NCBI GenBank assembly: GCA_015679605.1
Contig: JAAAVE010000672.1
Location: 4,659 to 15,151 of the forward strand
Reading direction: 5' to 3'
Length of the DNA: 10,493 nt
From: Podila epigama
Lineage: Eukaryota; Mortierellomycota; Mortierellomycetes; Mortierellales; Mortierellaceae
Under the pieces are notes generated by a model that saw only the letters and a list, made by a program, of their open reading frames with translations, was not told the DNA's origin and did no database searches. Each line of letters starts with the position of its first letter. The first letter of the stretch is position 1. Position numbers and translations under genes: made by a program. Below are positions 1 through 8,461 of this stretch, in pieces.

Positions 1-960
1 CATAAAATGTACTGGTGGCTGCCGTGGTTAAGGGGTTGAGCGTAGTGCACACAGTGATCAGTGTGCGTGTGCACTCGTGTCGATTCGTGTGTGTGATTTG
101 TTCGTTTGTGACCCCGACCGACCCAATAAAAGGACGCGAACACCTCACCTCCACTTTACTCACTCTCCATCTTTACTTGCTTGACAAGCCCTAGTTTTTT
201 TTTTTTTGGAGATGTGGGAACGGAACGACGCATTGGCCATACTATCGCTCTCTCATCTCAGAGTGCTGTTGGCAACGACACAACCCGTTGCTCGATCTTG
301 CGATCGTTTCACTCTAGTCAAAAGGACGGAAAGCATCCCTCTCACTTACACGCTAGCCTGTTTGTCAGACAGATCTTTGCGAACCCCTACATTTTTCTCC
401 ACAAGACATATGCAGATGCATTATTGAGCATGATTTTTTGATTCGTCCCCCTATTCTTTTTTGCATGACTTTTTTTTTCTTTCCCTAGCACAACCTGATT
501 TGATTTCTAACACGACAAAACATGACAAGGCATTACGGTTGCACCCATTCTTCCGACTGGCTTGACCCTTGACAATAGGCATGAGCGGGATGAAGGAGGA
601 CTTACTACCTCCTGCTTCCACAACAGACATACAAAACGTGACAGTGTCCATTTGCCAGTAACACTCTATGGGTTGAGTGGTCAGAGAGCAAGCATGAATT
701 CTCGGAGAGAAAACACTCCTTTGCTTTAACACGCAGCACACACATACGCACATAAACAAACAAACAATAATAAAAAAAAAAAAAATACCTCAAGCCAACG
801 TGTCATGGTCAGAATCAAGGATAGGGATTTGTTCAACACACTCTTTACTCTAGCAAAAAACATCCACTTTTCTCTAGGAACAACATGCGCGTAAACTGTA
901 GACGACCGGTTGGTGCAATGTACCATTTGATAGAAAGGCTTAATAAAATTATCTAATAGT
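1..960. other. Gene-poor left flank, no supported coding region
   Basis: I recognise no gene here. A plus-strand frame from the ATG at 212 to the TGA at 425-427 (about 71 codons) follows a T-run, but it resembles no known family and lacks the C-ending codon bias of the real genes nearby. On the minus strand, open stretches at about 788-926 and 451-720 could be joined across a T-rich gap, but the product is not recognisable. AATAAA motifs at 125-130 and 942-947 could be poly(A) signals or TATA-like elements. The stretch may hold UTRs, an upstream gene's 3' end, a noncoding transcript or plain spacer. Confidence 0.4.
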
Positions 961-1083
961 CATTCCAGTAGTGCCAACCCAACCGCATGTGCCTTTCGTG
1001 GCTGGGGTGACCCGATGTCACTTTGGCTTTCCACTCGGCCGGTTGTGCTGTCTGTTCCCTCCCTCTTTACACACACATCACCA

Positions 1084-1091
1084 TATAAATA
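1084..1091 (+). promoter_or_regulatory. TATA-like box of the AtuA-like gene
   Basis: TATAAATA lies about 117 bp upstream of the ATG at 1208 and is followed by a pyrimidine-rich leader with CATTCAT/TTCACTTC words, as is common in fungal promoters. A start of transcription some 30 bp downstream would exclude the short upstream reading frame beginning at 1094. No experimental support; the call is from motif and position only. Confidence 0.4.
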
Positions 1092-1207
1092 AAATGAATG
1101 GCATGACATTCGGCTCTTCTCCACATTCATCCCCATTCACTCCTTCACTTCTTTTCAATCCCCACACCCCTTTCCTACATTGAGTCTTTTTCCCCGCTAT
1201 AATTATA

Positions 1208-3329
1208 ATGAAAGACACTGTTCGAATTGCATCCTACTCTGCCTTTTGGGGTGACAGTATCTCGGCTGCAGAGCAGCTCGTCACGCTCGAGGGCAAAAAT
1301 ATTGACTATCTGGTCGCTGACTACCTAGCTGGCAAGTATCGATCCACTTTTTTTTAATTTTATTTTACCAACACTCTGTTCAGTCCGTCTTAACCATAAA
1401 ATCTCGACTAAACGCTGACATATTTGACTTTCCTATATGCCATCTAGAGGTCACAATGGGTCTTCTTGCCCGCCATCGCAAGTCACCTTCCGGCCCCAAG
1501 AAGGCGAGCCGTGCTGGCCCAGGTGGATACGTCGGCGACTTTATCACCTTCGTCTGGAAGCGGCTCATTGAGGACATTGTCGCCAACGGCATCAAGGTCG
1601 TCACCAACGCTGGAGGCCTTGATCCCATCGCTCTCAAGGAGGCTATCGAGGCTGTCGCCAAAGAATCTGGTATCGAAGGTGTGGTCGTCGCTGCAGTAAC
1701 AGGTGACGATCTTCATGACAGAGCTCAGGAGATGCAGGCAAAGGGTAAGCTCTTGCCCTTCAACTACATTACCGGTAACAAAGACGAAGTCGACGTGTTC
1801 CCCAGTGATGACAAGAAAAAACTTTCTTTGAACGCCTACCTGGGCGCCGTACCCATCGCCAAAGCCTTGGATGCTGGAGCAACTATCGTGGTGACAGGAC
1901 GTGTCGTTGACAGTGCTCTTGTCCTTGGACCTCTCTTACACGAGTACAAGTGGGATGTGAACAAGGACTGGGATCAAATGGCTGGTGCCTCGCTTGCAGG
2001 GCACCTCATTGAGTGTGGCTGCCACACCACTGGCGGAAACTTCACGGACTGGGAGCTCAGCGCCAACTCGCCTCACGGCGGATGGTCCAACATGGGATTC
2101 CCCATTGCCGAATGTAAACCCAATGGCGACTGTATCATCACCAAGCCTGCCGAAACTGGAGGACTCGTCACAGTGGCCACGGTTGCTGAGCAGCTTGTTT
2201 ATGAGGTCCTGGACCCTGGATCGTACATCCTGCCCGACGTCATCATTGATCTTCGTCACGTCAAGCTGTCGCAGGTAGGCCCCGACCGCGTCCTCGTCAC
2301 AGGGGCCAAGGGCCGCCCGCCCACACCCTATCTCAAATGCTCGGGAATTTATGTCGATGGCTACAAGCTCACAGCCGATCTTTGGATTGGTGGTATCGAT
2401 GCTCGTCGCAAGGCCCTGGCCGTGGGCGACGCTGTGATCAAGCGTGCACGCAAGAATCTTGAGCGCTTTGGTCTGGAGGACTATACTGCTGTCCGCGTCG
2501 AGCCTCTAGGTGCCGAGTCTACATATGGGTGAGTAAACCTGTTTAATCCAATGTCCGAATGTGGTCATTGTGTTGACAGTAAACATTTCTTTTCTTTGGC
2601 TAATCTGTTTAGCTTATCTTCAATTTATGTAATGAAAAAATATATAGACCTCATTCTTCAGCCTTGGAGGCGCGTGAGGTATGCTGTCGAATTACCGCAG
2701 TACATTCTGAGAAGCATGGGTTGCTCCTCTTGGGCCTTGAGCTGGCACCGAGTGCCACAGGAAACGCTCCTGGTATCACTGGTGCTGGAGCAGGACGGCC
2801 CCACCCTACGCCCAACATGACGCATTACTCCATTCTCGCACCAAAGACAGCTTTGCCTGCTATTGTCACCGTTGGAACTGGGGATAAGCTCACTCAATTG
2901 ACCGTCCCATTCACTGTCCCTGGACATGCCAAGAATGAATACCCCCCTGCTCTCGAGGCTGCTCCTCTTCCATCCAGCCAGGCAGAAGAGACTGTGACAG
3001 TACCTTTGATCCGTATCGCCTACGCACGCAGTGGCGACAAGGGTGATACATCGAATGTGGGTGTGATTGCTAGAGACCCCAAGTTCTATCCTTACATCAG
3101 TCAACAGCTGACTGCTGACTCTGTCAAGGCATATATGGCGCATTTAGCTCAGGGCAAGGTGGCGCGGTACGAACTTCCAGGCATCTGTGCATTGAACTTT
3201 GTACTCACCCGCAGTTTGGGTGGAGGCGGCTTGAGCTCTCTCAACTTGGACCGTCAGGGCAAGTCCTATGGTCAGATGCTGTTGAGTCATAAGGTCAAGG
3301 TCCCCAAGGGCCTTCTTTCTAATCTCTAA
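1208..3329 (+). CDS. AtuA-like (DUF1446) family protein, three exons
   Basis: Exons 1208-1331, 1448-2528 and 2648-3329 join in frame to 628 residues. Residues 1-402 plus the start of exon 3 form the AtuA/DUF1446 domain. Visible landmarks are the N-terminal FWGDS (13-17), DYLAEVTM (38-45), NAGG (95-98), GRVVDSAL (192-199), ECGCHTTGGNF (230-240), ETGG (277-280) and DPGSYILPDV (297-306). Residues about 519-620 match the small C-terminal domain of the family, with ARSGDKGDTSN from 528. Both domains of the family are therefore fused in one chain and look intact. In Pseudomonas, AtuA belongs to the acyclic terpene (citronellol/geraniol) utilisation cluster, but its biochemical activity is not settled and the fungal role is unknown. 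The start fits the family's N-terminus. No clear mitochondrial or peroxisomal signal is visible (C-terminus SNL). No other catabolic gene is adjacent. Confidence 0.88.
1332..1447 (+). other. GC-AG intron 1 of the AtuA-like gene
   Basis: The donor reads G|GCAAGT and the acceptor TCTAG|AG. Removing 1332-1447 (116 bp) rebuilds the conserved DYLAEVTM stretch across the junction (GCT G + AG GTC ACA ATG). The nearby GT at 1336 does not give an open frame with either acceptor AG. GC-AG introns are a known minority class and usually keep an otherwise strong donor, as here. Confidence 0.85.
2529..2647 (+). other. Intron 2 of the AtuA-like gene
   Basis: This 119-bp GT-AG intron has donor GTGAGT and acceptor TATATAG. 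Splicing gives ...ESTYG|PHSSALEAREV, restoring the frame between exons 2 and 3. A second AG at 2660-2661, in the run TTCAG, would delete PHSS and is out of phase. Confidence 0.85.
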
Positions 3330-3604
3330 AGAACAGTGTAGTACTGTGCTGACTGTATCGCGTTCGACTTTTGTTCCATTCTGTGTGTGATATATAAAAA
3401 AATGCACAAAGCACAAACGCACATGTTCTTTTTCTCTTTTTTGTTGAGTCACTCGATACCCTTAAGCGATCGTGTTTTTGTTTCTGCGTTCGATTGATGG
3501 GAACGAACGAAAAAAAAAAAAAAAAAAAAAGAGAAAAAGCCCCGCCCTGCTCCTTTTATTCTCTTGACGCTTCTTTTCACTCATTCACACTCCATTTGGA
3601 CAAC
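3330..3604 (+). promoter_or_regulatory. AtuA 3' flank and FRS1 promoter region
   Basis: This short same-strand spacer must hold the first gene's poly(A) site and the promoter of the tRNA synthetase gene. TATATAAA at 3391-3398 is the best TATA candidate, though it lies about 207 bp from the ATG and could equally be 3'-end AT-rich sequence. Just before the start are a 21-nt A run (3510-3530) and a CT-rich leader with TCACTCATTCACAC. A 6-bp inverted repeat (CGTTCG 3487-3492, CGAACG 3504-3509) abuts the A run. Confidence 0.35.
3510..3530. repeat. Poly(A) tract, 21 nt
   Basis: An uninterrupted run of 21 A lies about 75 bp upstream of the tRNA synthetase start. Such tracts can disfavour nucleosomes in fungal promoters. 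It is also a site of likely length error in assembly. Confidence 0.8.
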
Positions 3605-6391
3605 ATGCCTACCGTCAACGTCGACAAGGAGGAGCTCTACAAGGCTCTCGGAAGAGAATACAGTACGTTTGACAAACCCCAAGGGAGGGGGTCAAGTTCA
3701 AAAGACGTGACCATGGACATACACACACACACGCGGAGTGCAGTCTTGTTCATTTATGCCGCAATAGCTTATGATTGTCCTTCTCATCAGCTTTTTTTCT
3801 TCTGTTTCACTCATTTTGACCGTTTCAATCAAAATCAACTGTAGCCTTTGATGAATTCATGGACCTCTGCTTCAACTTTGGCATTGAGCTCGAGGAGGAT
3901 GTATGTTCATCTCAACCGAGATTATGTTTCTGATTTATATATTTTTTCTCTCTCGTTGGAGTTTGCAATGGAGCTAGTCTGTCTTGCTGATCAGTTTTCA
4001 TTTTTGTGTACTTGAACCAACTCTAGACCTCAGCCAAGGAGATGGCCATTCGCGAAGTGGGTGCCCACAAGGTCGATGAAAACGTCTCGGATAGAGCCAT
4101 CTTGAAGATCGACATCCCAGCCAACCGGTACATGCTCAGTAGAGACACAGACTTTATTCCACCTTTACGCCTTTGCGTGTTCTCCATGACCTTTGTACTA
4201 ACCCACACACACACTCTCTCTCTCTTCTCACAAATAGCTACGATTTGTTGTGCCACGAGGGTATCTCTCGTTCGTTGTTGGTCTTCCAAGGCAAGAACAA
4301 GCCCCCAGTCTACAAGATTGTCCAGCCCCCCAACGGTCAAGCTCTTCAAAAGATGATTGTCAAGCCTGAGGTAGGCGCTTTTAACAGGGATCACTCTGGC
4401 GACACTTTTTTAATGGACATGTGGATTCTTGTGCAAAACATTCTGCGCCATAAAAGTTGTACTAAACGAACGCTGGCTGAATTGTCATTTCATTTTCTTA
4501 GACAGCAGCCATTCGTCCCTTTGTCGTCTGCGCCGTCCTCAGGAATGTCAAGTTCACGGAATTGAACTACAAGAACTTTATCGATCTTCAGGACAAGCTT
4601 CACATGAACATTTGCAGGAAGCGCACCTTGGTCGCCATTGGAACTCACGACCTCGATACTATCCAGGGACCCTTCACCTACGAGGCCTTGGCTCCCAAGG
4701 ATATCCAGTTTGTGCCTTTGAACCAGAAGAAGAGCATGAACGGTGAGGAGCTCATGACTTTCTACGAGTCTGACAAGCATCTTGGAAAATTCTTGCCTAT
4801 TATCCGCGATTCTCCCGTCTACCCCGTCATCTACGACTCGAACCGTCAAGTCTTGTCCTTGCCTCCCATCATCAACAGCAACCACTCCAAGATCACCCTC
4901 GATACCAAGAATGTGTTCATTGAGTGCACTGCCACCGATCTCACCAAGGGCAAGATCGTCCTCAACACCATGGTTGCCATGTTTTCGGAATACTGCGCCG
5001 AGCCTTTCACGTAAGTTTTTTTTTTTTTGGAAACCTGGTTTAGCGGCAGAGTGATTTTCTAGTGGTTGTCTTTTTCTTTCTTTTCTTTTCTTTTCTTTTC
5101 TTTTTTGGGTGTGCTCCATTTTCCATTCTTCATTCTTCTCGGTCGCCTGTTGTCCTTCTGAGTGTCTAATCAACATTCTTGTTTTTCACCCGTTATGAAT
5201 ATCTAGCGTTGAGCCTGTGGAGATTGTTTATGAGGATGGTAGACAGCCCACTGGAACGACACCAGATATGTCTTCGCGCACTGCGACTGCCAAGATTGAC
5301 TACATCAACGGTTGCACTGGATTGAAACTTGATGCTGATGAGATCTGTGGTCTTCTCAACAAGATGTCTTTGGAGGCTACTCCCAGCAAGGAAGACAAGA
5401 ACGAGATTGTTGTCCAGGTGCCCCCTACTCGCTCGGATGTTCTTCACCAGTGCGACATTATGGAGGATGTTGCTATCGCCTATGGCTTCAACAACTTGGA
5501 GCGCACAACCCCTGCCGTCAGCACGGTTGGCAAGCCTTATCCTTTGAACAAGTTGGCTGACATTACCCGCGTGGAGCTTGCTCTTGCTGGCTGGAGTGAA
5601 GTTAGCCCTTTGACTTTGGTATGGAGCGAGTACATGTCTCTCTGTTTTTTTTTTTTTTTTTTTGAGTTTTCACCATTTATTTTTGTTATCCACTTTCTTC
5701 TAACCTGTCAATTCGTCAATGCTTAATGTCGTTATTAGTGCTCGCACGATGAAAACTTTGCATTCTTGCGTCAAAAGGACCCTGGCAACATTGCTGTTCG
5801 TCTTGCCCATCCCAAGACTGTCGAGTACCAGGTAGTTCGCACTACGCTTTTGCCAGGTGTCTTGAAGACATTGAAGGAGAATAAGAAGCACTCATTGCCC
5901 ATCAAGGTCTTTGAGGTGGGTGATACTGCCATCAAGGATGACTCAATGGAGCGCCGCTCGCGCAACGTTCGCAAGGTCTGCGCCACTTACTCGAACAAGA
6001 CGAGTGGATTGGAGCAGATTCACGGTCTTTTGGACCGCATTCTTCAGATGCTCCACTGCCAGCCTACTAGCAAGGATGGCAAGGGCAGCGGATATTGGAT
6101 CCAGGACTCTGAGAGTAAGTTGTTGGTTCAACGATGTTGTATTTTGTACTGTATATATATTTTTTTTGTCAGTTGCCAAGGCAAGAGAGAAGACTAACAT
6201 GAAGCATGCTTGAATCCTTTTTTGTAGATCCTACTTACTTCCCCTCGAGAAGTGCTGACATTTACCTTCGCCAGAAGGGTGAGACCAAGGTCATTGGTTC
6301 GTTCGGTATTCTCCATCCCGAGGTTCTTGAAAAGTTTGGATTGAACTTTCCCACTTCAGCCATGGAGTTTGATTTGGAGCCATTCCTGTAG
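3605..6391 (+). CDS. FRS1: Phenylalanine-tRNA ligase beta subunit, cytosolic
   Basis: Eight exons (3605-3662, 3845-3900, 4027-4127, 4238-4370, 4502-5010, 5207-5618, 5739-6114, 6228-6391) join in frame to 602 residues, close to the human FARSB and yeast Frs1 lengths. With the alpha subunit it forms the (alpha-beta)2 enzyme that charges tRNA-Phe in the cytosol. The N-terminus [16 protein letters not shown] is the typical eukaryotic beta start. Landmarks are DIPANRYDLL (around 66-75), ICRKR and IGTHDLD (153-168, B3/B4 editing module), [11 protein letters not shown] (237-247), the B5 domain at about 308-383 with [14 protein letters not shown], and a catalytic-like core from about 395 with [17 protein letters not shown] (447-463). 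The protein ends in FDLEPFL, much like the human protein. No defect is seen. Introns are 110-196 bp, GT-AG. The ATG at 3605 is chosen by homology. Confidence 0.96.
5079..5106 (+). repeat. (CTTTT)n microsatellite in FRS1 intron 5
   Basis: About five tandem CTTTT units lie within the 5011-5206 intron. They probably form only a pyrimidine tract and a polymorphic marker. The acceptor at 5206 (ATCTAG) lies 100 bp further on. Confidence 0.7.
5645..5663. repeat. Poly(T) tract, 19 nt, in FRS1 intron 6
   Basis: An uninterrupted run of 19 T sits 26 bp after the donor of intron 6 (5619-5738), so it is too far from the acceptor to be the usual pyrimidine tract. Homopolymer length may be unreliable. Confidence 0.7.
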
Positions 6392-7164
6392 AATATTATG
6401 TAGAGTAACAGGATAGCAAAAAGGGTGAAGTGAAGATTGAACTATTTTTTTTTTTCTACTTTGTTTGTTTGTGCCTGTGTTTGACATGCATCTGTGTGTG
6501 AGTGCATAACCTTGTATTCAACGAGCGAGCACGCCACAGCGTGTGTTCATCTGCCTAGCATTATTGTTAAGCATGTCCCATCTGTTGCGATGCGCCCACT
6601 CATCCACCTGCTGCAATTTAATGCATGTTATGTATGTGGAACATTCACACTGCTGGACTGGACTGGGCTGGGTGTGTGTGAGAGAGAAGTGGGTCCCACA
6701 GAGACACACACAGAGAGAGAGAGAAGGAGAGAGCATGCATGTCATTCGCCCCAAGAAGAACACAAAGAAGGGTCAAAAGAACACCAACTGTGCTAGAAAT
6801 GAGTAGAAAACACAAATACACACACTCTTACACACACACAAAAAAAAAGAGCCATCCCACTTATCCCTATCCTATCCATCGATAGTAAGGGGCTCTTATT
6901 GTTCCACAGCAGTCCCAACGGACGGGCACAGGCACAGGCACCATTTCGATCCCCTTTTTGTTCCTTTGCGCAATGGTATTGGACCGACCGATTTTCCCAA
7001 TCCTGCAAAGAATCATGGGCGCACAAGCATGTTCTTTTTTTTGAAGAGCATTTTTTTTTTTATTTGGGTATCTTTTTGCGTGTACAGTGCCTGTGCACAC
7101 ACCTCATTTTCGATATTGTTGGTAAGAATATTTTCCCATTTTTTTTTGTTCTTCGTTGTCTTAT
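6392..7164. other. Convergent intergenic spacer, low complexity
   Basis: This 773-bp gap separates the 3' ends of the tRNA synthetase gene (+) and the FAM210-like gene (-). It contains GT-, GA- and CA-rich simple sequence at about 6671-6733 and 6818-6848, GGCACA repeated near 6926-6942, and T runs near 7037-7062 and 7139-7147. No frame shows a recognisable protein and I see no tRNA-like or other RNA gene. Both genes' poly(A) sites must lie here. Confidence 0.5.
6672..6733. repeat. GT/GA/CA simple repeats with a potential hairpin
   Basis: TGTGTGTG (6673-6680) can pair with CACACACA (6705-6712) around a tight core GTGGGTCCCAC (6689-6699), leaving unequal GA-rich internal loops. A GA run continues to about 6733. 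It lies midway between convergent genes. Function unknown; simple-sequence chance pairing is the default explanation. Confidence 0.5.
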
Positions 7165-8015
7165 CTACTTTTTAAACCGCTTCCAAAAGTTCATCACAGG
7201 GGATATGATCCTGGTTGCGGTCCATGGGGTCATCCAAAGACACATAGCAATTCGTAGCGGCATCAATGCCTATGGATTGTGCATAATAATAATAATTAAT
7301 AAAAAAGAAAGAATTAGTATCGTTCTTTCCTCCGGAAGCATTATTTTTGTGTTGTTCATCTCTCCATGTTCGAGACATTATTTACCTTGACAATGGCATA
7401 AGCTGCAGTGAGGTTGACCACCATACGCGCACCATCTGCACCTTCAAGATCCCAGTTATAATGTTTCGCCACCCGAGCCACATAACGGTTGCCTTCCTCA
7501 ATGAACCGTTCAGGAAATGGGACCTTGATACCCGTTTGGTCGAGTCCAAAATAGACGAGGTATAAAGGCACCACGGCCGTGATTTCATGCAGGATACCAA
7601 AGGAAATGAGATGGCTTGCAGGCTTGTTCTTGAATTGCTCGGCATATTTTCGGAAACGGCCTAGTTTCTGAGGATTGACCAATGGCGTTGATGAAGCTGC
7701 GGCTTCGGCAGCAGTTGCAGTTGCAGCAGCAGCAGCGGAAGCGGAAGCGGCAGTGGGAGCTGCGACAGTGCTTGCATTATTGAGACTGGCGGTTGTAGAG
7801 AAGGAGGGTGGTTTTGGGATACTTGTGCCTTGAGCGATATTATTATTGGAGGAGTGGATCTTTGTAGAGTAGTGATGTTGTTGTTGTGGGTGGCATGTCC
7901 TTGCTGTGAACAATGACGATGGTACAGACGACGACGGGGTTGATTTCACCTGAGGAGTGCGAGTCAAGAGTCTGATATTAGTTCGGGCTGTTTTGAGCAG
8001 GTACGACGAGGCCAT
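7165..8015 (-). CDS. Mitochondrial DUF1279 (FAM210-type) membrane protein
   Basis: Exon 1 is 8015 down to 7386 and exon 2 is 7269 down to 7165; joined they give 244 residues ending ...FWKRFKK. Residues 1-50 are rich in R, S and T with almost no acidic residues, as expected of a mitochondrial targeting sequence. Residues about 81-109 are an Ala/Ser/Thr-rich linker. From about 118 comes the DUF1279 domain: KPASHLISFGILHEITAVVPLYLVYFG (131-157, one hydrophobic segment) and a second hydrophobic stretch, about 197-226, that spans the splice junction (AYAIVK|ALMPLRI). Family members such as human FAM210A/B are mitochondrial inner-membrane proteins tied to mitochondrial translation and metabolism; the biochemical role is not settled. 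The 116-bp intron (7270-7385, GTAAAT...CCATAG) is needed to reach the conserved C-terminus; reading through would stop after 9 extra residues. Confidence 0.85.
7682..7770 (-). repeat. Ala/Ser/Thr-rich coding low complexity
   Basis: Repeated GCA/GCT/GCC codons on the minus strand (plus-strand CAG/CGG-like triplets) encode an alanine-rich linker between the presequence and the DUF1279 domain. The tract could vary in length between strains, since it is built of repeated triplets and stays in frame. Confidence 0.7.
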
Positions 8016-8461
8016 TTTTTAGTATTGAAGGTGATGAGTGGGGAGGGGGGAATAAAAAGGATGTAGTTTGTGAATGGGATGTAATGGAGTGAATTCAAAA
8101 AGGAAAGAAGAAGAAGAAAGAAGAAGAAGAGAAGAAAAAGAATGGATGGAATGAAATTAGGATATGTGAAAACGAGAATGAATCGATGAATGGATGGCTG
8201 AGAGCTGAGAAGGAGAAGGAGAAGAGAAGGTCTGACCGTTTGAAAAAAGAAATGGTGGCGTTTCGACCGAAAGGGAAAAAAAGAGCTCAGCTCAAATCCG
8301 CCTTTCGCTCTCTCTTTCATTCCATTCATTGTCGCCATCTCTGTCACCTCATCACCTCCATCTTCACCTGTCTGCTAATTTCACATTCCATCAAGAGAAC
8401 AAACAACCCATTCATCGACGCACACTCACAGAGTAACATCCTCACACGTTCGACATTCACA
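8016..8461. promoter_or_regulatory. Divergent promoter region, FAM210-like / DNA-PKcs
   Basis: 446 bp separate two oppositely oriented starts, so both promoters must lie here or overlap the genes. A GGGGAGGGGGG block occurs at 8040-8050. An AAG/GA-rich tract (about 8098-8140, and again 8207-8230) reads as a long CT-rich tract on the minus strand, typical of fungal core promoters and leaders. The right half (8330-8460) is C/A-rich with ATCACC and CATTC words, probably the leader of the plus-strand gene. I find no convincing TATA box. Confidence 0.5.

Noticed and set aside
451-926. Possible minus-strand two-exon gene (788-926 joined to 451-720), with a further GTAAGT donor near 600.
   Set aside because: The product is unrecognisable, the codon use differs from the real genes, and no convincing downstream acceptor follows the donor.
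1094-1183. Upstream reading frame of 29 codons before the AtuA-like start.
   Set aside because: It begins 3 bp after the TATA-like box, so it is probably not transcribed if that box is used.
1336-1447. GT donor at 1336 (GTATCG) for intron 1 of the AtuA-like gene.
   Set aside because: It leaves two bases of a codon, and neither acceptor (1447 or 1449) restores the frame of the conserved VTMGLLARH.
3487-3530. Inverted repeat CGTTCG/CGAACG followed by a poly(A) run, resembling a terminator.
   Set aside because: The stem is only 6 bp with an 11-nt loop, and intrinsic terminators of this type do not apply to nuclear fungal genes transcribed by RNA polymerase II.
4490-5176. Long 228-codon minus-strand frame opposite the tRNA synthetase exon 5.
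   Set aside because: It is the antisense shadow of a well-conserved coding exon and its intron.
6494-6806. Overlapping reading frames on both strands in the convergent spacer.
   Set aside because: They consist largely of translated GT/GA/CA simple repeats, with no family resemblance.
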